From an uncultured Ruminococcus sp. (GTDB lineage Bacteria; Bacillota; Clostridia; Oscillospirales; Acutalibacteraceae), in contig CADBWP010000020.1 of assembly GCA_902798365.1 (NCBI GenBank), forward strand, positions 1 to 64,000: a DNA stretch of 64,000 nt. Direction: 5' to 3'. The notes below the pieces were generated by a model. It ran no database searches. It was not told where the DNA came from and saw only the letters and a program-made list of their open reading frames with translations. A program made the position numbers and the translations under genes. Each line of letters starts with the position of its first letter. Position 1 is the stretch's first letter. Positions 17,310-26,987 of this stretch are shown here, piece after piece.

Positions 17310-18852
17310 TTCTCAGCCCGCTGTAGTAAGCGAATCCGAAAAAAGACGGCGAATCGTCAGAAATATCTTTTCACAGTTCATATACAACGGCGTTGTAATA
17401 GTATTCGGGCTTATCCTGCCCAGGCTGTATCTTGTCAGCTTCGGCTCCGACGTCAACGGACTTGTCAGCACGGTCAAGGACATTTTTGCCTATATGGCGC
17501 TGCTCGAGGCAGGCGTGGGACTGAACGCGCAGTATGCGCTCTACAAGCCGATAGCAAACGGCGAAAAGCAGACTATCAATTCAATCCTCGCCGCCACGCG
17601 CCACTATTACCTGAGGACGGGCATGCTGTATGCCGGCATAACCCTTGTGCTGGCGGTGTTCTATCCGATAGTCATGCAGACCTCGCTCGATTACTTCACG
17701 GTTTTTACCATAATCGTGTTTTACGGAACACCGGGCGTCATCACATTTTTCTTTCAGGGAAAATACCGCCCGTTGCTCGAGGTTGACGGAAAGAATTACA
17801 TATACGGCTATATATACACAGCAACCTTTGTCATCGGCAAGGTGCTCACGCTTGTGCTGCTGCTCGTGACCGACGACCTGCTGCTCATTCAGGCGTCATA
17901 CATGGTGCCCACCTTCTTCCAAGTCGGCGCAATGGCGCTTTATGTCAGAAAGAAATATCCGTGGGTGAACTGGAAGGACACCCCCGACCTAAAGGCGCTT
18001 TCGCAAAAGGGCTCGGTGCTTATCCATCAGATCTCGCAGGTCATTTTCAAAAACACCGACACCGTTATTCTGTCGGTGATACTCGGCATGAAATACGCCA
18101 GCGTATATGTCATATATATGCTGTTCTTCTCAAATTTCGACAAAATCGTCCAGATTTTCGTGGGCGCCATAAACTTCCGCCTCGGTCAGCTCTACCACAC
18201 CGTAAAGGAGCGGTTCCTAAAGACCTACGAGCTGTACGAGACCGTGCTGTACATGATGTCGTTCATGTGTCACACGGTGCTGGCGGCGTTTCTGCTGCCC
18301 TTCCTTACGCTATACACAAAGGGCGTAAACGACGTGGAATACATCAGTACGCTGTATGTTATCATGTTCACGGTGGTAAACCTGCTCACCACGCTTAAGC
18401 ATCCGCTGTTGCAGGTGGTGAACGTCGCCGGAAAATTCGACGCAACGCGCAGCCACGCCATTGTGGAAATGATAATAAACATAAGCGTTTCGGTGGTTGC
18501 CACTTATTTTCTGGGAATAATCGGCTGCCTTATCGGCACCATCGCCGCTCTGCTCTACCGCGTGAACATTACAATATTCTTCTGCGGAAAAAATATTTTC
18601 GAGGGCGGCATATTAAGAAAGTATATCAAGATACTGGCAAACTCCGCATTGTGCGCGGTGATACTGTTCTTTATAGGAACACAGGGCTGCGAGGCGGTAA
18701 GCTATCTTTATGTCATAGGAATCGCCGCGCTGAATACACTTTGGATAGGCGCCCTGTTCATTGCGGTCAATTTCATAGTAGAGTGGAAAACGCTCAAGGT
18801 GCTGCCCAAAAAGTGCGTTGAGCTTGTAAAAAGAAAGCTCGGCAAGGGCTGA
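17302..18852 (+). CDS. Polysaccharide flippase (Wzx-like, MOP superfamily)
   Basis: 516 residues with about 12-14 membrane helices, lipopolysaccharide/teichoic-acid flippase type. The N-terminal helix region contains 'LILPRLYLVSFGSDVNGLVSTVKDIFAYMALLEAGVG', cut here only to show the family style around residues 40-75. It would move undecaprenyl-linked repeat units across the membrane. It overlaps the preceding glycosyltransferase and lies in a locus with Wzz-, Wzy- and initiating-transferase-like genes, which supports a Wzx/Wzy-dependent pathway. Confidence 0.85.
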   Translation: MDNSQPAVVSESEKRRRIVRNIFSQFIYNGVVIVFGLILPRLYLVSFGSDVNGLVSTVKDIFAYMALLEAGVGLNAQYALYKPIANGEKQTINSILAATRHYYLRTGMLYAGITLVLAVFYPIVMQTSLDYFTVFTIIVFYGTPGVITFFFQGKYRPLLEVDGKNYIYGYIYTATFVIGKVLTLVLLLVTDDLLLIQASYMVPTFFQVGAMALYVRKKYPWVNWKDTPDLKALSQKGSVLIHQISQVIFKNTDTVILSVILGMKYASVYVIYMLFFSNFDKIVQIFVGAINFRLGQLYHTVKERFLKTYELYETVLYMMSFMCHTVLAAFLLPFLTLYTKGVNDVEYISTLYVIMFTVVNLLTTLKHPLLQVVNVAGKFDATRSHAIVEMIINISVSVVATYFLGIIGCLIGTIAALLYRVNITIFFCGKNIFEGGILRKYIKILANSALCAVILFFIGTQGCEAVSYLYVIGIAALNTLWIGALFIAVNFIVEWKTLKVLPKKCVELVKRKLGKG

Positions 18853-18911
18853 CAGCCGCCGGCCTTGATCGCAATTTTTATCAAATTAACCATAGAAAGG
18901 TGGTGTTCCGT

Positions 18912-20249
18912 ATGAGCGAAGAAAAATTTACAGATGCCTTGAGCGGTATGCGAAAAACGCCCAAGGCAGAGCCTGCAAATCAGGAAATGAAGCGGAATGC
19001 CCGTAACCCGTATTTTCGGGAGCAGCTGACAAAAGAAAAACGTAAAAAAATCAAAGAATACAAAAAGGAACGTAAAATGCAGATAGAGGAAGCAAAAAAG
19101 AAGCTGCGCGAGAAGGTAATCGGCTCAAAAACCGCCGAAGCAGCGCCCGAAGCGGCGCCCGAAGCCGCCGAAGAAAACACCGGGTCTGCGGCAGAGGCAG
19201 CTGTCGCCGAGGGCTCCTTGGCAAGCCGGAACGAGACCGCGCCGAAGGCGGAGGTTCCGGCAAAAGAGGAGGAAGCGGACGACGATCTGAGCGCGCACGC
19301 AAAGCAGCTGTTCAAAAGATTCGCGGCATTTGTTAAAAACCGCAGAATAAAACACAAGGAGAAAAAGGCGCGCAAAAAAGAGCTGAAAAAACGGAAAAAG
19401 CCGCGCGGCAGGTTCATCACTCCGCTAATTATTTTAGGCATACTGCTCGGCTGCGTGGGCGGCTGTCTGTGGAACATAGACTACTGCAAAAAGAACTTTG
19501 ACATAAACTTCTATCACGTTGAGTCGGTTCGCGTTTCCGCAGAGATACGCGTGGTGGTTATTTCCGACGTTCATCTCAGCGAGTACGGCAAAAACAACGA
19601 CGACCTTGTAGAGGCGATCGAGGCGCTGCACCCCGACCTTATCATCTCGGCAGGCGACCTTGTAACCTACGGCGAAAAGAACTATGACAGCATGCTTAGC
19701 CTGTGCGAGCGCCTTGCCGGCATCGCTCCGTTTTTCGGCATAATGGGCAACCACGAGGACGAAAAGGTTTATTTGGAGCACGACGAGGAGCTCAGGGAAA
19801 AATTCAAGGCGACAGGCATGGTGACCCTTGTAAACAAATGCGTTGATGTCCGAATAAAGAATAATAACATTGAGCTTGTCGGAGTATCCGGCGGTATAGA
19901 CGAATACGACCAATACGGCGGCAAAGATACCATGGACAACCTTGACGCTTCAAGCATAGCCTACCGCATATGCTGTGCCCACGTGCCCACGCTGTTTACG
20001 GAAAGGCTCGAGAGCTACCGCTTTGACCTGGGCATTGCGGGTCATACCCACGGCGGAATTATAAGGCTGCCCGTGGTGGGCGGACTTTACAGCGCCGAGG
20101 AGGGCTTTTTCCCCAAATTTGACGGCGGACTTTATGAGCTGAAAAACGGCGCTACGCTGTTTGTAAGCAAGGGTCTCGGAAACTCGGGCAAGGTTCCGCG
20201 AATGTTCAACACACCGGAGCTGGCGGTAATAGATATAAAATGGTACTGA
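18912..20249 (+). CDS. Membrane-anchored calcineurin-like metallophosphoesterase
   Basis: About 445 residues. The first ~165 residues are cytoplasmic and highly charged, with a Lys/Arg-rich stretch, an Ala/Glu-Pro low-complexity segment (about 70-125) and another Lys-rich helix. Then one membrane helix (about 167-187, 'PLIILGILLGCVGGCLW') and an extracytoplasmic metallophosphoesterase domain with 'VVISDVHLSEYG', 'SAGDLVTYG', 'GIMGNHEDE' and 'GIAGHTHGG', the five-motif dimetal site. ATG 18912 is preferred over GTG 18900 because AAAGGTGG lies before it. Substrate unknown; the locus suggests a lipid-linked or cell-wall phosphate. The long charged N-terminus is unusual for the family. Confidence 0.82.
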   Translation: MSEEKFTDALSGMRKTPKAEPANQEMKRNARNPYFREQLTKEKRKKIKEYKKERKMQIEEAKKKLREKVIGSKTAEAAPEAAPEAAEENTGSAAEAAVAEGSLASRNETAPKAEVPAKEEEADDDLSAHAKQLFKRFAAFVKNRRIKHKEKKARKKELKKRKKPRGRFITPLIILGILLGCVGGCLWNIDYCKKNFDINFYHVESVRVSAEIRVVVISDVHLSEYGKNNDDLVEAIEALHPDLIISAGDLVTYGEKNYDSMLSLCERLAGIAPFFGIMGNHEDEKVYLEHDEELREKFKATGMVTLVNKCVDVRIKNNNIELVGVSGGIDEYDQYGGKDTMDNLDASSIAYRICCAHVPTLFTERLESYRFDLGIAGHTHGGIIRLPVVGGLYSAEEGFFPKFDGGLYELKNGATLFVSKGLGNSGKVPRMFNTPELAVIDIKWY

Positions 20250-20260
20250 GGTAACATGAT

Positions 20261-21574
20261 ATGACGGAAAAAATAATGCAGGCGCTAAAGCAGTCGGCAT
20301 CAAAGTTTTTCAGGCACAGATTCAAGATACTCTCGCTTGCGCTTGCGCTTCTTATCGGTCTGTGCGTGCTCAATTACTACACAAATTCCACATTTTCCTC
20401 GGCGGGCATGTCGCTCAACTACTCCGAGGCGTCGGAGGGACTCAACCCAAACTCCACCCGCTTCAATATTTCGGAGCTTGTAAGCGAAAACGTTATGTCG
20501 CGCGTCGTAGAGGCGGCGGGCATAAGCAACGACGTCACATGGGATGAGCTTGCCGATTGTGTATCGGTAAAATATGTCGATAAGGGAAGCAGCAGCAACG
20601 GCTACATCAGCACGTCATATAAGATCTCTTACAATCAGAAGCGCCTGAAAAACAAGGCGGCGCACATGCCCGGCGCAGACGACATGATAAAGCTTATATG
20701 CAGCACCTACAAAAGCTACTTTCTTGAAAACTACGGCGACAACAAGTCGGTGCTCAACTACACTCCGCTTATAGGCACCGACGGCGAGCCGTACATCTCC
20801 CTGAGCTCGCTCGAGGTAAAGCTAAACCAGATAGACCGCTACATCCGCATGAGGATGAAGGAGAACAAAAGCTACACCGACGACGAGACCGGGCTCAGCT
20901 TCAACTCGCTTTTGAAGGATGTTGAAAACCTCAACAACTACGACGTTGAAAACATCTATGCATACATTCTTGAAACGGGAGTTTCAAAGGACAGGGACGA
21001 GCTTGTTTCGCTTGAAACCTACAAAAACCGCATAGAGACCCTGTCCTATGACCGCTATATGGCGTATTACGACGCCGACAACAACGGTATAAAGCTGTAT
21101 GACGAGGCGATGAGCGCGATTGTTATGATCCCCTCGGTAGATACGATGAACGAATACTACATGTCGCGCACCAAGACCGCGACCGACACGATGGCGGCAA
21201 ACGCCGACTCCGAGCTTGAGGAGGCTATGTCGTACAAGAAGTCAATCACCGACACCGACTATCTTATCTCGCAGATCAAGGCAGGGTCAAGCGATCCCGA
21301 TAAAAGCCTAAAGACCGCCGCCGAGATGATAGTGGCGCTCAACGACGACGTCAACCGAACCGCGGAACAGCTGAAGCTGCTTGATGTGTCATACATAAAG
21401 CACAAAACGCAGAATTATCTTGTATTCAGCTACTCCGAAAAATCGTTTATGCAAAGGATAGACATTAAGGAATCGCTGATAAAGGTATTTTTGGCGATGC
21501 TCGCGTTATTCGTGCTGCTGTTTATCCTTTTGCTGACAAGAAACAGAAAGAAGAAGAAAAATGCAAAAATTTGA
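20261..21574 (+). CDS. Wzz-like polysaccharide chain-length determinant, first of a tandem pair
   Basis: 437 residues with a membrane helix near each end (about 22-41 and 407-427) and a large helical extracellular region between, the polysaccharide co-polymerase topology. The segment after the first helix, 'GMSLNYSEASEGLNPNSTRF', matches in pattern the start of the next protein ('TIRYTNENINEGMNPDGTEL'), so the two are paralogs. It lacks a cytoplasmic kinase domain and ends in a basic tail. It probably controls export or chain length. It is 12 bases after the phosphoesterase gene and overlaps the next gene by 14 bases. Confidence 0.72.
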   Translation: MTEKIMQALKQSASKFFRHRFKILSLALALLIGLCVLNYYTNSTFSSAGMSLNYSEASEGLNPNSTRFNISELVSENVMSRVVEAAGISNDVTWDELADCVSVKYVDKGSSSNGYISTSYKISYNQKRLKNKAAHMPGADDMIKLICSTYKSYFLENYGDNKSVLNYTPLIGTDGEPYISLSSLEVKLNQIDRYIRMRMKENKSYTDDETGLSFNSLLKDVENLNNYDVENIYAYILETGVSKDRDELVSLETYKNRIETLSYDRYMAYYDADNNGIKLYDEAMSAIVMIPSVDTMNEYYMSRTKTATDTMAANADSELEEAMSYKKSITDTDYLISQIKAGSSDPDKSLKTAAEMIVALNDDVNRTAEQLKLLDVSYIKHKTQNYLVFSYSEKSFMQRIDIKESLIKVFLAMLALFVLLFILLLTRNRKKKKNAKI

Positions 21575-23351
21575 CTTACTTCGGTATTTTAAGCGGTTCG
21601 GGCTGCTTGTGCTCGCCGTAACCATAGTGGGCACGGCACTGGTTTATGTTTATTGCAGCCGCAATCAAAACTACACCGCCAAGGCGACAATCCGCTATAC
21701 AAACGAAAATATAAACGAGGGAATGAACCCCGACGGAACCGAGCTTGACGTTAACGAGATCTATTCATCCACCGTTATCGCCCAGGCAATGGATTCGCTC
21801 GGCATCGACGAGTCCATGAACATAATCCGCTCCAGCTGCTATGTCAACGGGATCATCCCCGAGGAAGAAAAGATAAAGCAGGAGGCGCTGCTCGACAAGG
21901 GCGAAGAGGTAGTATATACGCCCGACATGTACGAGGTGGGGCTTACCGTGGGCGGCAGCAAGGGCAGCTCCTATGCCAGCAATGTGCTCGACGCCATTTT
22001 GCAGAGCTACTTTACCGTCTATACCGAAAAGCACGTTGAAGAGCAGCTCGAGATCAACCCGTCCTACAATCTGCTTCAAAAGGGCTACGATTTTTACGAG
22101 GCTATCTGGATTCTCGAAAACGACACAAACGAGATGTACAATCATCTCAAAAAGAAAAAGGACAAATACCCCGACTACCGTTCGTCGGTGACGGGCTATT
22201 CCTACGCCGACCTGTGCGACATCTACAAGGAGTTCATCGACTATGTGATTCCCTCGCTTTACGCCAAGGTCATCGACGGTCCCCAGGTTATCGACGGCGA
22301 CGTGCTCAGAAAATCGCTTACGAATCAGATAAAGGAAATGAACCGAACGGAAAAAACAAATTCCGACCGGCGCGACTATCTGTACAAGATCATCGTCAAC
22401 TACTCCGACAAAAACAAGGACATGCTCGAGTACCACTACAGCAAGGACGGCAAGGGCACCGAGACCGACTACATCTTAAAGCAGGTTGAGGAAAACGACC
22501 ACCACGCCGACGTTGAGATAGAGTACGACAAGCTGATAAACGAGTATGTCGATCTTGACAAAAGCATAAGAAAAAGCGTTATCGACCGCAAATACAAGGA
22601 GTATCTGCTGTCGGTATTCGGCGAGATCGGTTCCGGCAGCAGCGGAACCGAGGCTCAGCACGAGGAGCTTTCCGCACTTATCAACAATTATGAAAAAAAG
22701 CTGTACGAGTACTACGACATAGTCAGCGAGACCAGCCGAGAGTTCAACAACGTGCTCAGCGCCGAGTACCTTAAAATGTACAACTCAATAACGGTAAAGG
22801 CGTCTATCAACACAAACATGTACCTTGCCATAGGCTTTGTATTCTTCCTTGTGGCAGGCATAGTGCTTGCGATAGTATTCGGCAGAGCGGGCGACTTTGC
22901 AAAGTTTATACTCTACACCGACAAAAAGACGGGTCTGGCAAACCGCGAGCAGATCGACATTTTTATCGACGAGATGTCCAAGGATATTCTGCCCGACAAC
23001 TACGCCTGTATCTATGTGCTGTATTCGTCGCTGTTCGACCACACCCAAAAATACGGCTACAAGGTTGCCGATAAGATCCTCAAGGACTTTGCGGGTCTTG
23101 TAAACGCAATGGGCGACGAAAACAGCTTTGTGGGCTACAACGGCGCAGGCAGGTTCGTTATCTTCACACCGCAATGCAATGCAAAGCGCGCCGACACCAT
23201 CATAGATGTGTTTGACACCCAGATTCAGGAGTACAACAACATCAACCCCGACTACAAAATGGAATACAAGGCGGTTTATGCCATCACCACCGACGAGGGC
23301 AACTATGAGATTCGCGGAATCCTAAGGGCTGCCATGAAGAAGATCGGATAA
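21561..23351 (+). CDS. Wzz-like protein fused to a degenerate GGDEF domain
   Basis: 596 residues. Two membrane helices (about 12-33 and 420-441) bracket a coiled extracellular region, as in Wzz. After the second helix comes a cytoplasmic domain (about 447-596) with the GGDEF-family opening 'DKKTGLANREQID' and the fold pattern up to 'GYNGAGRFVIF', where the catalytic GG(D/E)EF loop is GAGRF. The domain is therefore probably not an active diguanylate cyclase but may bind nucleotide or protein. The architecture suggests that intracellular signalling acts directly on the chain-length machinery. The family of the extracellular part is inferred from topology and paralogy with the preceding protein. 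Confidence 0.75.
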   Translation: MQKFDLLRYFKRFGLLVLAVTIVGTALVYVYCSRNQNYTAKATIRYTNENINEGMNPDGTELDVNEIYSSTVIAQAMDSLGIDESMNIIRSSCYVNGIIPEEEKIKQEALLDKGEEVVYTPDMYEVGLTVGGSKGSSYASNVLDAILQSYFTVYTEKHVEEQLEINPSYNLLQKGYDFYEAIWILENDTNEMYNHLKKKKDKYPDYRSSVTGYSYADLCDIYKEFIDYVIPSLYAKVIDGPQVIDGDVLRKSLTNQIKEMNRTEKTNSDRRDYLYKIIVNYSDKNKDMLEYHYSKDGKGTETDYILKQVEENDHHADVEIEYDKLINEYVDLDKSIRKSVIDRKYKEYLLSVFGEIGSGSSGTEAQHEELSALINNYEKKLYEYYDIVSETSREFNNVLSAEYLKMYNSITVKASINTNMYLAIGFVFFLVAGIVLAIVFGRAGDFAKFILYTDKKTGLANREQIDIFIDEMSKDILPDNYACIYVLYSSLFDHTQKYGYKVADKILKDFAGLVNAMGDENSFVGYNGAGRFVIFTPQCNAKRADTIIDVFDTQIQEYNNINPDYKMEYKAVYAITTDEGNYEIRGILRAAMKKIG

Positions 23352-23410
23352 CCGGGAAGAGAGATCAGAGATTAGAGTTTTAATTGATAATTTGAAAGGG
23401 GGAGCCGGGT

Positions 23411-24850
23411 CTGAAGGATGTATCTAAAATTCTTGTAAAGAAATATTACGGGCGCGGTTCCCTGAAAAAGAACTACCGCGCAAGGGCGAGCCTTGTCGAG
23501 GGCAAGTCGATCGATTTTGACTATCCCAAGTGGCTGCCCTTTGTGTTCATCATCACGATAGTGCTGTCGGGTCTGGGCGAGGATAAAACGCTCAACGCCC
23601 AATACGGCGGTCTGCCCAAGGCGATAACCATGCTGGTGCTGGTAATGGCGTTTTTGGTGCTCATTTTCAGAGGCAACCTCAGGCGCTTCAGGGTGATAGG
23701 TCCCATGTCCCTGTGCTATATCATCTACTGGGCGGCGCTTTGCCTGTGGTCGGCTCTGCTTTGGGTAATGAACTTCACAGGCAACAAGGCGATGACGCGC
23801 GGAGGAGAGAAAATGCTCTTCCAAACTATAGCCGTACTTGTGGCAATAGCTGCGGTGTATATCTTCGGGCACAAGGCGATAGACTACTTCGCCACGGGCA
23901 TTTACATTGCCAACGCCCTGATAGCCATTATGCAGATGCCCAATTACGGCGGCCCTGCGGCAAGCATGGAATCACTTTTCAACATGATAATAAACATGGG
24001 CGACGGCAGCGGCTATGCGCTCGCCCTTGAGATACACGAAATAACCTTTTTGTACGGGCTTTTCATACTCTACTACGCGGTGTTTGCGCCGCGCGAGGAT
24101 CAAAGCCAAAAGTACAAAAACTACATCCACATCGGCTGCTCGATATTCTTCCTGTTCTGCGGCTTCAAGCGTCTGCTTATCGTTTGCATACCTCTGATCA
24201 TCCTGCTGGCGCGCTCGCTCAGAAAGCGCAAAAACCCCATGCGCCACGTAATGGGTATAGGCATATTCTGGACAATTTTCTTTGTTGTTTTTCTATACTT
24301 TGTTTATAACAAGGGATTGCAATATCTCGCCAACCAGTTTGGCGTTGATATGATGGGACGCGACTATATATGGGAGCTTGCCAAGCGTTACTACACGTTT
24401 TCGCCCCTGTATATGGGCTCGGGCTTCGGCACCGTAGATGCGGTCATAGTTTCAGAGCTCTATCACCTTAAGTTGATAGATCAGGCGTATCCGCTGCACA
24501 ACGATATATTAAAGGTATTCATAGAATTCGGCGCACCCGGGCTGGTTATCTGGTCGGGCGTGCAGTATATAGTTTTTCCGGCGCTTATCAAAAAGTTTTT
24601 CAACGCCGACACCGCGGTGCTGTACATGTCGGTAATGACGCTTATGTCCATAACATATCTTACCGACAATACGGCGTTCTACTTCTGGTGTATGATGGGC
24701 ATGCGCCTTATACCGCTTGCCTACGGAGTATATAGCACAAACAAAACGAGTGAGATAAAAGCGGAAAAAGCAAAATGGAGTCCGCCGTCACGCGACGACT
24801 TTATGCAGCTTGTAGATGAGCGGACGGTGCAAAAGGGAGGGGTTACGTGA
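23411..24850 (+). CDS. Wzy-like O-antigen/exopolysaccharide polymerase, probable CTG start
   Basis: About 480 residues with around 10-12 membrane helices and a large loop region before 'YPLHNDILKVFIEFGAPGL', an O-antigen ligase/polymerase (Wzy) signature. It polymerises lipid-linked repeat units outside the membrane. The first ordinary start codon in frame is GTG 23543, which would fall inside the first hydrophobic segment. The frame is open back to 23396 with coding-like, basic sequence, and CTG 23411 follows GGGGGAG by seven bases, so I take CTG as the likely start. If wrong, the gene is 23543-24850. It overlaps the next gene by GTGA. Confidence 0.75.
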   Translation: MKDVSKILVKKYYGRGSLKKNYRARASLVEGKSIDFDYPKWLPFVFIITIVLSGLGEDKTLNAQYGGLPKAITMLVLVMAFLVLIFRGNLRRFRVIGPMSLCYIIYWAALCLWSALLWVMNFTGNKAMTRGGEKMLFQTIAVLVAIAAVYIFGHKAIDYFATGIYIANALIAIMQMPNYGGPAASMESLFNMIINMGDGSGYALALEIHEITFLYGLFILYYAVFAPREDQSQKYKNYIHIGCSIFFLFCGFKRLLIVCIPLIILLARSLRKRKNPMRHVMGIGIFWTIFFVVFLYFVYNKGLQYLANQFGVDMMGRDYIWELAKRYYTFSPLYMGSGFGTVDAVIVSELYHLKLIDQAYPLHNDILKVFIEFGAPGLVIWSGVQYIVFPALIKKFFNADTAVLYMSVMTLMSITYLTDNTAFYFWCMMGMRLIPLAYGVYSTNKTSEIKAEKAKWSPPSRDDFMQLVDERTVQKGGVT

Positions 24851-25956
24851 TCCGTGTTCTTCATTCGGTCAGCAATATGGACAGAGCGGGAATAGAAACC
24901 ATGCTTATGAACTATTACCGCCGCATCGACCGTGAAAAAATACAGTTCGACTTTCTGGCGAACAAGCCCAAGCCCGGAGCCTATGACGACGAGATTCGCT
25001 CCATGGGCGGCAACGTGTATGTCAGCCCGGGGCTCAGTCCGTGGAAATATCCGCCCTATATCAAGTTTATGAAGGAGCTGCTTCACGACAACCCCGACAT
25101 AAAAATTCTTCACGGGCACAACGAGGGCATGATGGAATACGCCCTTAAGGGCGCGCAAAAGGCGGGGCTCGGCGTAAGAATAGCCCACGCCCACAACACG
25201 CAGATAATCCGCGACTACAAGTATCCGCTCAAGGTGTTTTGCAAGTCGTTCATTCCGCGCACGGCAACCGAATACTTCGCCTGCGGACGTGACGCCGGCA
25301 TATATTACTTCGGCAAAAAGCGCTGGGAGGAGCGCGGCTTTACCATGCACAACGCGATAGACCCCCAAAGCTTTACCTTCAACGACGACACCCGCACACG
25401 CGTAAGAAGAGAGCTGAACCTCGGCGACAGCCTTGTTGCGGGGCATATCGGACGCTTCAATCTGCAAAAGAACCACAAACGGCTGATAGAGATATTTGCA
25501 GAGCTTGTAAAAGCCGTCCCCGACTCCGTGCTGCTGCTGATAGGCGAGGGCGAGCTTGAGGAGCAGACGCGAGACCGTGCAAAGGAGCTCGGCGTTGAGG
25601 ACAGGGTGCGTTTTCTGGGCGTGAGAAGCGACATTCCCGAGCTTTGCATGGCAATGGACATATTCGTTATGCCGTCGCTGTTTGAGGGGCTGCCCGTGGT
25701 GGGCGTAGAGGCTCAGGCGGCGGGACTGCCGTGCATATTCTCGGCGGAGGTGACCGACGAAGTGGTTATTCTGCCGCAGTCGGCGCAGATTCCGCTAAGC
25801 GCTTCAAACGGTGAATGGGTGAAAAAAATCACAGCCTGCGCCGAGGAGCGGTTTGACCGTAAAAAAGCCATAGAGCCCGTAAGGGCGGCAGGCTACGACA
25901 TAAACACCGAGGTGGAAAAAATCTCAAAAATGTACCTCGGTTGGGCAAATAAGTGA
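24847..25956 (+). CDS. Glycosyltransferase family 4 (EpsF-like)
   Basis: 369 residues, GT-B fold. It opens 'IRVLHSVSNMDRAGIETMLMNYY', the style of EpsF/CapM-type GT4 enzymes, and the donor domain has 'GHIGRFNLQKNHKRLIEIF' and the EX7E motif in 'FEGLPVVGVEAQAAGLPC'. Start is GTG overlapping the polymerase stop (GTGA at 24847), so it is translationally coupled. It adds one sugar to the lipid-linked repeat unit; which sugar cannot be told. Confidence 0.88.
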   Translation: MIRVLHSVSNMDRAGIETMLMNYYRRIDREKIQFDFLANKPKPGAYDDEIRSMGGNVYVSPGLSPWKYPPYIKFMKELLHDNPDIKILHGHNEGMMEYALKGAQKAGLGVRIAHAHNTQIIRDYKYPLKVFCKSFIPRTATEYFACGRDAGIYYFGKKRWEERGFTMHNAIDPQSFTFNDDTRTRVRRELNLGDSLVAGHIGRFNLQKNHKRLIEIFAELVKAVPDSVLLLIGEGELEEQTRDRAKELGVEDRVRFLGVRSDIPELCMAMDIFVMPSLFEGLPVVGVEAQAAGLPCIFSAEVTDEVVILPQSAQIPLSASNGEWVKKITACAEERFDRKKAIEPVRAAGYDINTEVEKISKMYLGWANK

Positions 25957-25966
25957 GGGAAAAGCT

Positions 25967-26974
25967 ATGCCGAAAATCACGTTTATCCTTCCTATCTACA
26001 AGGTAGAGCAGTATCTTCCGCGCGCTATACAGTCGCTCAAAAACCAAACCGTGCCCGACTGGGAGGCTATCCTGGTTGACGACGGCTCGCCCGACGGCTG
26101 CGGTGAGCTTATAGACAAGGCGGCGGCTGAGGATCCCCGGTTCAAGGCTGTCCATCAAAAGAATCAGGGCATAGGGCTTGCTCGCAACGCCGGGCTTGAC
26201 CGGGCTACCGGCGACTACATACACTTTTACGACCCCGACGACGAGATAGTTCCCGAGTTTGTTGAGACAGTTTCGCAGGCGGCAGAAAAAACCGACGCCG
26301 ACGTCGTATTCTTCGGCTACTACGAAAAATACGTTGATGAAGCCGGCAATGAAACAGGCAGAAAGCTCATAACTCCGCCGCTCAACGGAACCTTCTCGGA
26401 CGAGCCTTTCAAAACGCATTTTGACAAGCTCACAACGCTTTATTACGCGTGGTCAAAGGCGGTCAGGCGCAGTCTTATCGAGGAGCATCACGTTCGCTTC
26501 AATCAAAAAAAGCTGGTAGAGGACGGCATCTTTTACGCGGGCTATTTCAGGTACAACCCCAAGACGGTGACGCTGACCGACACGCCGCTTTATATCTATA
26601 CAATGGGACGCGGAGGCTCTGCCATCGGTTCATTCCACCCCGAAAGGGTGGATGAAAACTTCTATCTGTCAGAAAAAATAGAATCCGTGCTGCACGAGTG
26701 GGGGCTGCTGAACAGTCCCATGCATTTTGAGACCCTGTGCTACTGCTATGTCAGGGATCTGCAGCTCAGCATAAAAAATATAAGCTTAAGCCCCATGAGC
26801 ATGAAGGAACGAACAGACTGGCTTAAGGGCGTAATGAGCAACAAGCTTAAAACCGCGGTAAAAACCGTTCCCATGAGCCGCATACTCAGCCGCAACGACA
26901 AAATAAAGCTTGCGTTGTTAAAAAAGAGGATGTACGGCGCCGTTATGAGAGTATCGGGCATGAACAACAAATAA
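25967..26974 (+). CDS. Glycosyltransferase family 2 (EpsJ-like)
   Basis: 335 residues, GT-A fold. Motifs: 'ITFILPIYKVEQYL', 'VDDGSPDGCGELID' (nucleotide binding), 'GLARNAGLDRATGDYIHFYDPDDEI' region with the DXD-type 'DPDD' at about residue 88. The C-terminus has a lysine-rich helical region common in exopolysaccharide GT2 proteins. It sits 10 bases after the GT4 gene in the same operon. Donor and acceptor unknown. Confidence 0.88.
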   Translation: MPKITFILPIYKVEQYLPRAIQSLKNQTVPDWEAILVDDGSPDGCGELIDKAAAEDPRFKAVHQKNQGIGLARNAGLDRATGDYIHFYDPDDEIVPEFVETVSQAAEKTDADVVFFGYYEKYVDEAGNETGRKLITPPLNGTFSDEPFKTHFDKLTTLYYAWSKAVRRSLIEEHHVRFNQKKLVEDGIFYAGYFRYNPKTVTLTDTPLYIYTMGRGGSAIGSFHPERVDENFYLSEKIESVLHEWGLLNSPMHFETLCYCYVRDLQLSIKNISLSPMSMKERTDWLKGVMSNKLKTAVKTVPMSRILSRNDKIKLALLKKRMYGAVMRVSGMNNK

Positions 26975-26987
26975 AGGGTTTTGAATT

